Below, one piece after another: positions 1 to 8,281 of a stretch of 64,000 nt of DNA (its first letter is position 1; every line of letters starts with the position of its first letter). A program made the position numbers and the translations under genes. The notes below the pieces were generated by a model. That model saw only the letters and a list, made by a program, of their open reading frames with translations, was not told the origin of the DNA and made no database searches. This DNA is from an uncultured Parabacteroides sp. (GTDB lineage: Bacteria > Bacteroidota > Bacteroidia > Bacteroidales > Tannerellaceae), in assembly GCA_937894065.1 (NCBI GenBank), contig CALCST010000043.1, positions 32,813 through 96,812 of the forward strand, in the 5' to 3' direction.

Positions 1-1
1 G

Positions 2-850
2 CAGAATGAAATAGAATTCCTTCCGGTATATGCCGAAGATGCAGCAGACCAGTTGATGCTTGCAAAATGGATTATCCGCAATTTGGCAAATATCTACGGT
101 TATAACGTAACCTTTGCGCCTAAAATCACCGTCGGCAAGGCAGGTTCAGGCTTGCACATACACATGCGCCTGATGAAAGACGGCAAGAACCAGATGCTCA
201 GCAACGGAGTTCTTTCCGAAGTGGCACGCAAGGCAATAGCCGGAATGATGGAGCTTGCACCGTCAATCACCGCATTTGGCAATAAGAATCCAACATCATA
301 TTTCCGCCTCGTTCCTCACCAGGAAGCGCCTACTAATGTTTGCTGGGGCGACCGAAACCGTTCCGTCCTGGTTCGTGTTCCTCTGGGTTGGGCAGCAAAA
401 ACTGATATGTGTGCTTTGGCTAATCCGCTGGAAAGCGCATCTGCGTATGACACAACCCAGAAACAGACAGTAGAAATGCGTTCGCCGGACGGCTCGGCAG
501 ATTTATATCAGTTGCTTGCCGGACTTGCCGTGGCATGTCGTCATGGTTTCGAAATGCAAAACGCTTTGGAAGTTGCCGACCGCACATATGTAAATGTAAA
601 TATACATAACGAAGAGAACAAATCGAGATTGGAAACCTTGGCTCAATTGCCGGACAGTTGCGTAGCTTCTGCCGAATGTCTTGCCAGGGATAGGGAAGTG
701 TATGAAAAATATAATGTCTTTAGCCCTGCTATGATTGATGGAATTATAGCCCAGCTCAAGGCTTACAACGACTCCACTCTCCGCAAAGATATCATTGACA
801 AGCCAGATGAGCTGAGAGCTCTTGTTGATAGATTCTTTCATTGTGGATGA
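2..850 (+). CDS. glnA: Glutamine synthetase, C-terminal part (5' end outside window)
   Basis: The frame is open from base 2, so this is the C-terminal ~282 residues of a larger protein. It makes glutamine from glutamate, ammonia and ATP in the cytoplasm. Visible family motifs are the metal/substrate segment with GSGLHIH, the FRLVPHQEAPTNVCWGDRNRS stretch (nucleotide and glutamate binding, with the conserved arginines) and VEMRSPDGSADLY near the adenylylation-loop region of type I enzymes. The sequence departs enough from classical GlnA to fit the divergent ~500-aa glutamine synthetase common in Bacteroides rather than the ~730-aa GSIII. It ends about 45 bp before a strong terminator. The true start and first domain cannot be seen here. 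Confidence 0.9.
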   Translation, partial: QNEIEFLPVYAEDAADQLMLAKWIIRNLANIYGYNVTFAPKITVGKAGSGLHIHMRLMKDGKNQMLSNGVLSEVARKAIAGMMELAPSITAFGNKNPTSYFRLVPHQEAPTNVCWGDRNRSVLVRVPLGWAAKTDMCALANPLESASAYDTTQKQTVEMRSPDGSADLYQLLAGLAVACRHGFEMQNALEVADRTYVNVNIHNEENKSRLETLAQLPDSCVASAECLARDREVYEKYNVFSPAMIDGIIAQLKAYNDSTLRKDIIDKPDELRALVDRFFHCG

Positions 851-896
851 TGGGGGAATGATAGGTTGATGTAAATTATTCTATTCTATAAAAAAC

Positions 897-948
897 AAAG
901 AAGACACGGATATTGCTGTTGTGCCAACAGCATTTCGTGTCTTTTTTG
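897..948 (+). terminator. Rho-independent terminator after glutamine synthetase
   Basis: The outer stem AAGACACG/CGTGTCTT encloses a second stem TGCTGTTG/CAACAGCA, and six T follow on the plus strand. It lies about 50 bp after the glutamine synthetase stop codon. Confidence 0.85.
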
Positions 949-1044
949 TATAAGCAAATTAATCTACGTTATAAATGTTATTCTCTGATTTGTATTAATT
1001 ATCTGTATCTACTATTACTTTTTATGATTTATAGATAATAATGT

Positions 1045-1138
1045 AATCTTAAAACTAAGGTTTAGATTTTACAAATTAAGTCTTAGTTTTTAAGAACTAA
1101 GTCACAGTTTATAAAAACTAAGACTTAGTTTTAAGATT
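1045..1138. repeat. 94-bp four-unit palindromic array, copy 1
   Basis: Four imperfect palindromes of the form AAACTAAGNCTTAGTTT have centres at 1060, 1081, 1102 and 1123, an exact 21-bp period. The ends are a perfect 15-bp inverted repeat (AATCTTAAAACTAAG at 1045-1059, its complement at 1124-1138). Copy 2 at 37555-37648 has the same length and aligns without gaps, with 77 of 94 positions identical. The copy sits between two convergent genes, beyond the terminator of the first, so it is unlikely to be an operator for either. The surrounding 950-1195 DNA is AT-rich and otherwise featureless. Confidence 0.85.
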
Positions 1139-1195
1139 ATATCTTTACTTTTAATTTTTAAAATGAATAATTACTTGTCGGGCAATAGATATTTT

Positions 1196-1450
1196 TTATT
1201 CCATCCCTTCCCTCAGCGCCCTCGCCATCTGATCCGGGCAAGAAGTATTCTTGTTGCCGCATTTGATACCACTGAGGCGATTGATAGCATCTTCAGCCTT
1301 CATGCCCTTAAGTAAGGCACAGATACCCTGGCTGTTGCCATGGCAGCCGCCGATAACCTGGGCGTTTTCGATAACACCGTTATTGATATCTACAATCATC
1401 ATTTTTGAGCAAACACCCTGAGGATAGTATTCGATACGTTTTGTTCCCAT
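1196..1450 (-). CDS. TSCPD-domain protein
   Basis: An 84-aa protein starting MGTKRIEYYPQGVCSK and containing the literal TSCPD motif near its C-terminus (NKNTSCPDQMARAL). This is the small stand-alone TSCPD family (TIGR03905 type). The domain also occurs at the C-terminus of some ribonucleotide reductases, and the conserved cysteines suggest metal binding, but no reaction is established. The start at 1450 was chosen over an upstream in-frame ATG (1576) because a good promoter at 1513-1545 lies inside the longer frame and because the family begins here. It is monocistronic. Confidence 0.85.
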   Translation of the reverse strand: MGTKRIEYYPQGVCSKMMIVDINNGVIENAQVIGGCHGNSQGICALLKGMKAEDAINRLSGIKCGNKNTSCPDQMARALREGME

Positions 1451-1512
1451 ATTTTTTATTTTGATTATTGGTTTTGTAAGTTTCTGAAAATTATATATCC
1501 GGAAATTGCGTG

Positions 1513-1545
1513 CAAAAGTATAAAAAGATGATACGACGGGCAAAA
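1513..1545 (-). promoter_or_regulatory. Bacteroidetes-type promoter of the TSCPD gene
   Basis: On the minus strand, TTTTG (1541-1545) lies 20 bp upstream of TACTTTTG (1513-1520). This matches TTTG-N19-21-TAnnTTTG and predicts a leader of about 55 nt. Confidence 0.7.
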
Positions 1546-1665
1546 TAAAAAAATGTTTTTCCTGTAAACTCTTCAATTAAAAGTTTAGTTTGTGAAACAA
1601 GAGTCTGTGTTATTCTAGGAAATTATTGTAATTTTGTTTGTCTAACCAATAAATCATTACGGAAT

Positions 1666-4245
1666 ATGAAAATCGGACTAATCAAAAAAATCGTTCCCTG
1701 CCTGTTTGCTGCGGGGATGCTTTTCATTCTGTCCTGTTCGACGAAGCAGGAAAAACAAGGAATACACAAGACTGAGGCTTTGGAAAATCAGGCGTGGAAT
1801 TCATCGGCATGGATTTCTGCCGTTGATGCTCCGGTGGTTACGGGGCCGGTATATGACGGAACAAGGGCTGCCGATGGTGCCAGTTGGTTTGTATCGACGG
1901 TGAAGAACAGCCGGAAGGTGAGCAGCGCGCGATGGATGACTTCGGCTCTTGGGGTGTATGATATATATGTGAACGGAAAACTTATCGGGGATGAAATTCT
2001 GAAACCGGGGTTCACACATTATGAGAAGACTAAACTTTCTTTCACTTATGATATAACTGATGCTTTCAACACAGAGGCGGAGGCTGAGAATGTGCTGTCG
2101 GCACAGGTCACTCCGGGATGGTGGGCGGACAAGATTATTACTCCGGGAAACCATGATGGAATGGTTGGCAAGAAATGTGCTTTCCGCGGTGTGCTTGAGC
2201 TTACTTATTCCGACGGTAGCAAGGAGCTGCTTGGCACGGACACTAAGAACTGGAAGGCGGGTATTGCCGGCCCGGTGACTCATGCGGCTATTTTTGACGG
2301 TGAGGAATATGATGCCAGAATTCTTCCGGGTTATGACACTCCTGAGAAATTGTCGGCTCCGGAAGTGAACAGCGAGTTCAAGGGCGAGCTGGTGCCGTCG
2401 GAAGGTGCTGAGATTTATTTCCGCCACGATTTGGCTCTTTCGCCTGTGAAGGCTTATGTGTGGGAAGGCGTAAGTGGCGAGAGCAAGGATGAATTTGGAA
2501 AAATCATTGTCAAGAAGGAATATAAGGCGGGTGAGCCGATGACGGTGAAGCCGGGCGAGAAACTGGTGGTTGACTTCGGCCAGAATTGTGCGGGTGTGCC
2601 GTCATTTGTGTTCAATGCTGCTGAGGGAACTGTTATGGAGTGTATCACTTCGGAATTGCTGAATGACGGAAACGGGGCGAAGAGCCGCGGTATGGACGGT
2701 CCGGAGGGAAGTGTTCACCGCCTGAATCTGAGAATCCCGGATAGCGGAATGATTTTGAAATATACTTTTGCCAATTCGGCTGAGGATGTAAGTTATATTC
2801 CGAGATGCACTTTCTTCGGCTATCGCTATGTTTCAATTACTGCTTCTGCCGAGGTTAATATCAGTAAGATTGAATCTGTGCCTGTCACTTCAATTACGAA
2901 GGAAATGGAATGCGGAAGTATTACTACGGGAAATGATATGGTGAACAAGCTGATATCAAACACTCTTTGGGGACAGCGCTCAAATTATCTTTCTGTTCCG
3001 ACTGACTGCCCGCAGAGAAATGAAAGGTTGGGCTGGACTGCGGATACTCAGGTGTTCACTGAAACTGGCTCGTTCTTTGCAAACACTTCTTCTTTCTTCC
3101 ATAAGTGGATGCGTGATATGATGGACAGCCAGAGTGAGCTGGGCGGTTTCCCTGGTGTTGCTCCTTTGGCTCAATATGGAAATGAGATGATGCGTCTGGG
3201 ATGGGCGGATGCAGGAATAATCGTGCCTTGGACTATATGGAAGCAGTTTGGCGACACTAAGATTATCGACCAGTGCTGGAACTCGATGGATAAATTCATG
3301 AATCATATCAACGACACGAAGTATGACCACAAGACTCTGGTGAATGAGAATATGAATTATCAGTGGGCGGACTGGTTGAGCTATGAGCCGCTGGAAAGCT
3401 GTGGTGGCGGTGCCTTCGACAAGAAAGGTCCTCTGCCTGAGGCTGTGGATTACTGGAATTATCTGAGTGCATCATATTGGGTGATTGATGCCGGAATGAT
3501 GCGTGATATGGCTGCCGCAAGCGGAAGAGATGCTTCGAAATATGAGAAAATGGTTGCTGATGCTAAGGCTTATATAAAGGAGAATTTCTTCACTGCTGAT
3601 GGAAAGTTCAAGACTGAGATTCTGAACACTATGCAGACACCGGCTTTGTTTGCCCTGAAGACTGAGATTTGGGATGGCAAGGCTAAGGAGGATATGATTT
3701 CACGATTGAGAAAGAATTTTGAGGAGCATGACAATTGCTTGCAGACCGGTTTCCTTGGAACTTCAATACTTATGCCTACGCTTACTGAAAACGGTATGTC
3801 GGATATTGCATGGGAATTGTTGTTGCAGCGTAAGAATCCGAGCTGGCTGTATTCAATCGACAACGGTGCCACCACTATATGGGAAAGATGGAACAGTTAT
3901 ATGATTGAAAGCGGAATGGGACCTAAGGGTATGAACAGTTTCAATCATTATGCTTATGGCGTGGTTTGCGAATGGATTTGGGAGAGTGTTGCCGGCATTG
4001 CTTCGGATACGGCTAATCCTGGTTTCAAGCATATCATAATGAAGCCTGTTCCGGACAAGAGACTGGGCCATGTGGATGCTGTTTATGATTCTGCTTCCGG
4101 ACGTATCAAGAGTTCATGGAGATATGAGGGTGATACGTGGATATGGAATTTCTCTGTTCCGGAAGGATGTACGGCATCGGTTACTCTTCCTGGAGAAACT
4201 GAGGCTAAGGTTTATGAGGCTGGAGAGTATGAGGTGAGAAAGTGA
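1666..4245 (+). CDS. GH78 alpha-L-rhamnosidase lipoprotein
   Basis: An 859-aa surface or periplasmic enzyme expected to remove terminal alpha-L-rhamnose from plant glycosides or pectin side chains. A lipoprotein signal ends at Cys24 (FILSC). The order follows GH78: an N-terminal beta domain with the VNGKLIGDEILKPGFTHYEK segment (~105-125), a rhamnosidase beta-sandwich/CBM67-like part (~260-400), an (alpha/alpha)6 barrel with SVPTDCPQRNERLGW at 443-457 (Asp447 and Glu453, the conserved acidic residues) and TTIWERW with Glu740, and a small C-terminal beta domain. There is no SusC/SusD pair beside it, so it is not part of a visible polysaccharide utilisation locus. A -7 box TAATTTTG at 1629-1636 precedes it without a clear -33 box. 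Confidence 0.9.
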   Translation: MKIGLIKKIVPCLFAAGMLFILSCSTKQEKQGIHKTEALENQAWNSSAWISAVDAPVVTGPVYDGTRAADGASWFVSTVKNSRKVSSARWMTSALGVYDIYVNGKLIGDEILKPGFTHYEKTKLSFTYDITDAFNTEAEAENVLSAQVTPGWWADKIITPGNHDGMVGKKCAFRGVLELTYSDGSKELLGTDTKNWKAGIAGPVTHAAIFDGEEYDARILPGYDTPEKLSAPEVNSEFKGELVPSEGAEIYFRHDLALSPVKAYVWEGVSGESKDEFGKIIVKKEYKAGEPMTVKPGEKLVVDFGQNCAGVPSFVFNAAEGTVMECITSELLNDGNGAKSRGMDGPEGSVHRLNLRIPDSGMILKYTFANSAEDVSYIPRCTFFGYRYVSITASAEVNISKIESVPVTSITKEMECGSITTGNDMVNKLISNTLWGQRSNYLSVPTDCPQRNERLGWTADTQVFTETGSFFANTSSFFHKWMRDMMDSQSELGGFPGVAPLAQYGNEMMRLGWADAGIIVPWTIWKQFGDTKIIDQCWNSMDKFMNHINDTKYDHKTLVNENMNYQWADWLSYEPLESCGGGAFDKKGPLPEAVDYWNYLSASYWVIDAGMMRDMAAASGRDASKYEKMVADAKAYIKENFFTADGKFKTEILNTMQTPALFALKTEIWDGKAKEDMISRLRKNFEEHDNCLQTGFLGTSILMPTLTENGMSDIAWELLLQRKNPSWLYSIDNGATTIWERWNSYMIESGMGPKGMNSFNHYAYGVVCEWIWESVAGIASDTANPGFKHIIMKPVPDKRLGHVDAVYDSASGRIKSSWRYEGDTWIWNFSVPEGCTASVTLPGETEAKVYEAGEYEVRK

Positions 4246-4320
4246 GTTGAGGAGACAAGTTGACGAGGGGACGAGTTGACAAGGGTTATTATTTGGTCTT
4301 GTCAATTCGTATCTGAAGCC
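4246..4320. repeat. AAGTTGACAAGG-type dispersed repeat
   Basis: Degenerate copies of (A)AGTTGACRAGG occur on the plus strand, followed by a reverse-oriented segment with TCTGAAGCCTTGTTACC. Related stretches occur at 6885-7005, 8300-8415, 62170-62310, 62530-62605, 63570-63625, 63765-63815 and 63925-63940, always between genes. Confidence 0.6.
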
Positions 4321-4347
4321 TTGTTACCTATAAGAATTTTGATAATA

Positions 4348-4479
4348 TAACGTGAGTTCGACGAATTCTGAACTATCTATCAAGGCTGAAAGCCTTGTCA
4401 AATCAGCCTTAATATTATGTCTTTTTCCCAGAATAATCCATTCTCCAAATCTGCTTTTTTATTCGTCGAACTCACGTTA
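4348..4479. mobile_element. MITE-like element with 19-bp perfect terminal inverted repeats
   Basis: TAACGTGAGTTCGACGAAT at 4348-4366 is matched by its exact reverse complement at 4461-4479, giving a 132-bp element with no coding capacity. A short inner hairpin (CAAGGCTGAAAGCCTTG) lies in the left half. The flanks carry ATA on both sides, possibly a 3-bp target duplication. It resembles a non-autonomous transposon derivative. The parent element is not in this window. Confidence 0.7.
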
Positions 4480-4524
4480 ATATAGGATGCGGCTCGGCAT
4501 ATCAAAATCAAAAACAGGTTTTTA

Positions 4525-4556
4525 TTTTGCTCTGCACTTGCCTTTCACTATATTTG
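4525..4556 (+). promoter_or_regulatory. Promoter of the gldB-like gene
   Basis: TTTTG (4525-4529), a 19-bp spacer and TATATTTG (4549-4556) give a textbook Bacteroidetes promoter. The predicted start site near 4562 leaves a leader of about 12 nt and fixes the translation start at 4574 rather than 4487. Confidence 0.75.
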
Positions 4557-4573
4557 TTCCCAAAAAGAACCAT

Positions 4574-5578
4574 ATGATACAACGATTTATTATTCTGATA
4601 ACCTTGTTTGTTCTGAGCCTGCCGGCATGTAGCAGCCAGACTCAGAACGCTTCGGGATATAAGGATGCGCCGGCGGTGGAGATACACCGTTTTGACAAGG
4701 CTCTGCTGCAATGGCTGGAAAGTGGAGATGACGCGCAGAAAAAGGTGTTGACGGATGATTATTATCAGATGCTGGACCTTACGGGGAAAGGAATATTGAA
4801 TGTTCAGACTCCGGAACGTGAGGATTTCTTCACGAAACTTTCTTTTTATTATTCGGAACCGACGTTGCGCGGGCTTTATCGTGACGCCGTATCAAATTTT
4901 GAGAATACGGATGATATGGAGAAGACATTGGGGCAGGCTTTTGCTTTTTTGAAGGATGTTTTCCCGCAGAGCCAGATTCCGGCATTGTATATGCACGTTT
5001 CGGGATTCAATCAGAATGTGCTTGTGGGCGACAGTGCTCTGTCTTTGTCGATAGATAAATATCTTGGCGCTGAATATCCGCTTTACAAGGAGTTTTTCCC
5101 GGATTATGACAGGCGGAAGATGAGCAAGGAATTTGCTGTAGTGGATTATATTGCCGGATGGCTGATGAGTGAGTTCCCGTTTTCAGGAAAGGAGAATGTT
5201 CTGCTGGACCAGATGATTTATTACGGGAAAATATATTATATCGTTTCGCTGGCTTTGCCCGAAGTTTCCATTGCCGATATTCTGGGATATACTGCAGAGG
5301 ACTGGCAGTGGTGCGTGGACAACGAGAAAATTCTGTGGAAAAATATAATAACAAGGAAGCATCTTTATACGCCGGATAATACGACTACACAGAAATATTT
5401 CAGTAACCGTCCGTGTACTTTCCTTGCCGACAAGGCTCCGGGAAATTTGGGAATATGGGTTGGAATACGGATTGTGGAGAAATATATCGGTGAAACAAAG
5501 GCTTCGCCTTCGGCTTTGATGAACGCTATGCCGGAAGCAGCTCAGGAATTTCTTTCGGCTTCGAAATACAGACCGTGA
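4574..5578 (+). CDS. GldB-like lipoprotein
   Basis: A 334-aa protein with a lipoprotein signal (LSLPACSS, Cys17). The body resembles GldB of Flavobacterium, a gliding-motility lipoprotein widespread in non-motile Bacteroidales: an IHRFDKAL opening, a central HVSGFNQNVLVGDSALSLSIDKYLG segment and a C-terminal GNLGIWVGIRIVEKY stretch. In gliding species GldB is needed for the type IX secretion/motility machinery. In Bacteroides its role is unknown. The start is set by the promoter just upstream. An in-frame extension to 4487 would cover the promoter and lacks signal-peptide character. It stands alone as a transcription unit. Confidence 0.7.
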   Translation: MIQRFIILITLFVLSLPACSSQTQNASGYKDAPAVEIHRFDKALLQWLESGDDAQKKVLTDDYYQMLDLTGKGILNVQTPEREDFFTKLSFYYSEPTLRGLYRDAVSNFENTDDMEKTLGQAFAFLKDVFPQSQIPALYMHVSGFNQNVLVGDSALSLSIDKYLGAEYPLYKEFFPDYDRRKMSKEFAVVDYIAGWLMSEFPFSGKENVLLDQMIYYGKIYYIVSLALPEVSIADILGYTAEDWQWCVDNEKILWKNIITRKHLYTPDNTTTQKYFSNRPCTFLADKAPGNLGIWVGIRIVEKYIGETKASPSALMNAMPEAAQEFLSASKYRP

Positions 5579-5582
5579 CGTA

Positions 5583-5667
5583 AGAAAACAAGAAACCGTC
5601 CTATCCTCGCGAACCGGACGGCCTGAATCTTAACCTAACTTAATTCTAATACCATGAAAAACACTAT
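5583..5667 (-). ncRNA. Candidate small RNA, copy A (conserved block plus terminator hairpin)
   Basis: Read on the minus strand, a conserved block (complement of TCTAATACCATGAAAAACAC, 5646-5665) is followed by a TTAG/GGTTAAGATT-like segment, then a hairpin GGACGG/CCGTCC (5596-5621) and a T-rich tail. Copy B at 53701-53771 shares the 20-nt block exactly but has a different hairpin sequence. No good promoter is visible for this copy, which could be a relic or a processed 3' end. The layout recalls the paralogous multi-copy sRNAs (FopS) described in Bacteroides, a link made from memory and not checked. Confidence 0.45.
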
Positions 5668-5682
5668 ATAATGGAAACAAGA

Positions 5683-5721
5683 AAAGCGGAGATTTTGTTG
5701 ATGAAAATCTCCGCTTTTTTA
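5683..5721. terminator. Bidirectional terminator between gldB-like and C11 protease genes
   Basis: The stem AAAAGCGGAGATTTT/AAAATCTCCGCTTTT has an 8-nt loop and T-runs usable on both strands. It separates two convergent genes. Confidence 0.85.
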
Positions 5722-5747
5722 TATTTATTTTGATTCTGTCGCATTTT

Positions 5748-6875
5748 TTATTTAGAGACGTAGGTTGCCCATTCCAACTGGTCGTACCAGTCGTTGAGCT
5801 TAGGATAGTTTTTCTGGTATGCGTAGATTGAGAGTCCGCTGAATTTATCTATTGCTATTGAGCCGCACTGGGCGAAGTAGTTTTCAGGAGTGCATGCCTT
5901 GTAGATTATGGCTTTGTCCATTGCTGTTTTCAGGTTGGTATATTCTTCATTGCTTGCAATTTGGGACAGATAATCTTCCATGTCATAGAGTTTGTGGTTA
6001 TTCCATGTCAGATATTCGAGGGCTTGCACCTGATATAAATCTATATTGTATAGAGATTCTTCAGTCTCTCTGCTGAGAATATTCTGGCAGGCATCGGCAA
6101 GATTGTCCAATTCGCTTGTTTTTACTACTGATACTGATGCGGAGCGTGATACTCCGGACATTTGGTCATAATGGTTATAGAATGAATCGGCTATTCCTGT
6201 GACGTCGGCATTCAGCAGCATTGGTGTTATTTCGTTATACGGAAATCCGTCGGCAAGGATTTCTGTTGCCGAACCGATGATATAGTCTGTGCAATTTCGC
6301 AGAGCATAAACTACTTCTACGCTTGCCATATAGCAGGCGTCGAAGAGGATAAAGTCGAAATGGAAATCGTTGAGGACGTAGCTCAGGTCGTCGAGTTCCA
6401 TATAATTGTTTCCGTCCTGTCCGAATGAGCGCAGATAGGAGTCGAGATTTGAGGGAAGCCATGCTGTGCCGTGGCTCCACAGAACGATGCCCATACTTTC
6501 GGAAGGAAACTGCTCTTTTACGGTTGTTATCACCGAACGGAGATTTTCCGGAGAGGCGGAGTTTTCTTCTTCATATTCTTTTATGAGATTTCTTGAAACA
6601 ATGCCATTCTTGTCTTTCTGGAACTGGTATAATCCCGGTGTAGCACCTCTTTCGTCGATATATGCTATAATGTTGCCATTTTCCAAATCGGCATTCTTGC
6701 AGCCTTCTTCTATCATTTTCATATTATATTCCACAAAAGAGCTGAGGCTGTTGTCGCCAGCCATATAAATCAGTACAGTCCGTTGTGGCAAAGTCTTTTC
6801 CTCGTTCTTGTTACAGCTGAGGAGGAAAGAGAGGCATAGAACTGAGAGAATTGATATGAGGAGTTTTGTTTTCAT
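5748..6875 (-). CDS. Clostripain-like C11 family cysteine protease, lipoprotein
   Basis: A 375-aa lipoprotein (signal 1-20, lipobox FLLSC, Cys21) of the C11 peptidase family, which cleaves after basic residues. The catalytic His lies in LWSHG (His135) and the catalytic Cys in FDACYMASVE (Cys181), both intact. A YMAGDNSL motif near residue 40 is typical of the family. Relatives in Bacteroides include fragipain and PmC11-type enzymes, which self-process after a basic residue. This one may activate similarly, but the processing site is not identified. It is presumably exported to the envelope. Candidate sRNA copy A lies downstream of its stop codon. Confidence 0.85.
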   Translation of the reverse strand: MKTKLLISILSVLCLSFLLSCNKNEEKTLPQRTVLIYMAGDNSLSSFVEYNMKMIEEGCKNADLENGNIIAYIDERGATPGLYQFQKDKNGIVSRNLIKEYEEENSASPENLRSVITTVKEQFPSESMGIVLWSHGTAWLPSNLDSYLRSFGQDGNNYMELDDLSYVLNDFHFDFILFDACYMASVEVVYALRNCTDYIIGSATEILADGFPYNEITPMLLNADVTGIADSFYNHYDQMSGVSRSASVSVVKTSELDNLADACQNILSRETEESLYNIDLYQVQALEYLTWNNHKLYDMEDYLSQIASNEEYTNLKTAMDKAIIYKACTPENYFAQCGSIAIDKFSGLSIYAYQKNYPKLNDWYDQLEWATYVSK

Positions 6876-6884
6876 AAATATGGT

Positions 6885-7005
6885 TTGAGTTTTTAAGTTT
6901 TTGAGTTTTTAAGTTTAATAGGGGACGATGTGGAGAGTTGACGAGGCTGAAAACCTTGTTCCCTTGTCTCTGAATCCTTGTCCCCTTTATCCTTGCAAAT
7001 ATCCT
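6885..7005. repeat. GTTTTTAAGTTTTTGAG run and AAGTTGACAAGG-type repeat
   Basis: A tract of alternating GAGTTTTTAAGTTTTT is followed by GAGTTGACGAGGCTGAAAACC and the reverse-oriented CCTTGTCTCTGAATCCTTGTCCCC. The same combination recurs at 62300-62320 and 62530-62605. No coding capacity is seen. Confidence 0.55.
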
Positions 7006-7038
7006 AAAATATTTCAAAGCAACCAACAGAAGGGAATG

Positions 7039-8253
7039 TTATCGTGCGTTGAATCTTATTCCCAAGCCGAGCATAAGGTTGTTCGGGTTCTTGAATTTGT
7101 AAAGCTGATAGCCGGTGTGGATGAATACATTCTTGGTTATATCGGTTTTCAGCACAAAAATCTGATAGAAAGAATTTGTGTCTCTTCCTTTGCACAGGAA
7201 ATTTTTGCCAATACCAATATTTATGGAGAAAATAGGCATCACCACTTCCGCTCTGAGTGAAAGACCGGCTGAGAACTGTTCGCGGAATGGTGGGCGATAG
7301 AACTTCAAATCCTCAGACTCTGATGGGATGAAATCGTTGGCTATATGGTCAACTATGTTTGCGCTTTCGTCGTACTGCAAATCCAGGGAAACTCCGGCAC
7401 GGAAATATTGGCTGAAATTATACAGCGGATTGAAGTTAAGACCAAGAACACCGAATGAGCCGGGTGCAAGAATCGGGTCGTGATCTTCCGGGAAAATGCC
7501 TTTTCTCTTGACTGCGCCATAAACAATAAGGTCATAATTTATATAAGGCGAGAACAAGGAACCGGCGGAAGCAGCTGAGGCAAATCTCCTTTCGGCTTTT
7601 CTGCCCAAATAGCGGGTGATTCCTACGGAAGCGCCAATAGAATTTACTCCGGCATTGGGATAGCTGGTGTTTCCGTTGGAATAGTGAGTGAGTCCGATTC
7701 CTGCACGGATATTGGTGTTGGGCGCAACTTCCCAGTTCAGTAGGAAGCCCAGGTTTATATAGGCATTTGTGCTTGAGCCTACTACTCTGTTTTTCGGATT
7801 TGTTTCGCTGTCATATTTCTTCCATCCGAAAGATGCGCCGAAATTCCATTCATAATCAAATGAAAGATTACGGGAGATTGTGGCAATCCTTGATGTTTGG
7901 AATGCGTAAAGGGCAATAGGATTTCCTATTTCAGCTGAATTGAAAAATGTGTTGTAGGCAAGACCTACGCCCTGTATGGCATAAGGATATAATTTCCCGA
8001 ACTTTGAGTCCGGTGAAAACTGGAAGCCATATTTCAGATTTCCGGAAAGAGTTGTGTTTATACTCTTCTGCGCATTGTTTTCACCTTTGAAGAAATCGTG
8101 AGTAGGAAATACATAAGCCGGGCGGAAGTCGAAACCTATCAGATGTGAGGCTTTCCCTGTAATTGAATCTTTCTCAGAAGCTGATATTTCGCATAAAAAA
8201 GAAAGGCATATTAATATGCATAATGTAGTTCTTATTAAATCTGTATTCTTCAT
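7039..8253 (-). CDS. PagL-like acyloxyacyl hydrolase family outer membrane protein
   Basis: A 404-aa protein with a signal peptide (~1-24). The central part (~180-205) has LTHYSNGNTSYPNAGVNS, matching the His-Ser segment of the lipid A 3-O-deacylase (PagL)/acyloxyacyl hydrolase family, an outer-membrane beta-barrel that removes a lipid A acyl chain. The protein is about twice the length of PagL, with a C-terminal half that looks like a second beta-barrel region ending in IRFNAR. The start at 8253 was preferred over 8298 because the signal peptide begins there. Activity on lipid A is inferred from the motif alone. Confidence 0.65.
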   Translation of the reverse strand: MKNTDLIRTTLCILICLSFLCEISASEKDSITGKASHLIGFDFRPAYVFPTHDFFKGENNAQKSINTTLSGNLKYGFQFSPDSKFGKLYPYAIQGVGLAYNTFFNSAEIGNPIALYAFQTSRIATISRNLSFDYEWNFGASFGWKKYDSETNPKNRVVGSSTNAYINLGFLLNWEVAPNTNIRAGIGLTHYSNGNTSYPNAGVNSIGASVGITRYLGRKAERRFASAASAGSLFSPYINYDLIVYGAVKRKGIFPEDHDPILAPGSFGVLGLNFNPLYNFSQYFRAGVSLDLQYDESANIVDHIANDFIPSESEDLKFYRPPFREQFSAGLSLRAEVVMPIFSINIGIGKNFLCKGRDTNSFYQIFVLKTDITKNVFIHTGYQLYKFKNPNNLMLGLGIRFNAR

Positions 8254-8281
8254 CTTCACTCTAATCTCCCTAAAATAACTC

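Noticed and set aside
503..841. 112-aa minus-strand ORF inside glutamine synthetase
   Set aside because: Shadow of a strongly conserved coding region with no independent start signal or domain.
1045..1138. CRISPR array interpretation of the palindromic repeats
   Set aside because: Units are only 21 bp including the spacer, with no unique spacers and no cas genes.
1801..2427. 208-aa minus-strand ORF inside the rhamnosidase gene
   Set aside because: Long only because of the base composition of the GH78 gene; composition is unlike a folded protein and there is no promoter.
5655..5672. Mini-ORF MKNTI on the plus strand in element A and MKNTMQI at 53763-53786 in element B
   Set aside because: The shared block makes both look like leader peptides, but no plus-strand gene follows either, and the minus-strand reading gives a hairpin with a T-rich tail in both cases, so an RNA on the minus strand explains the data better.
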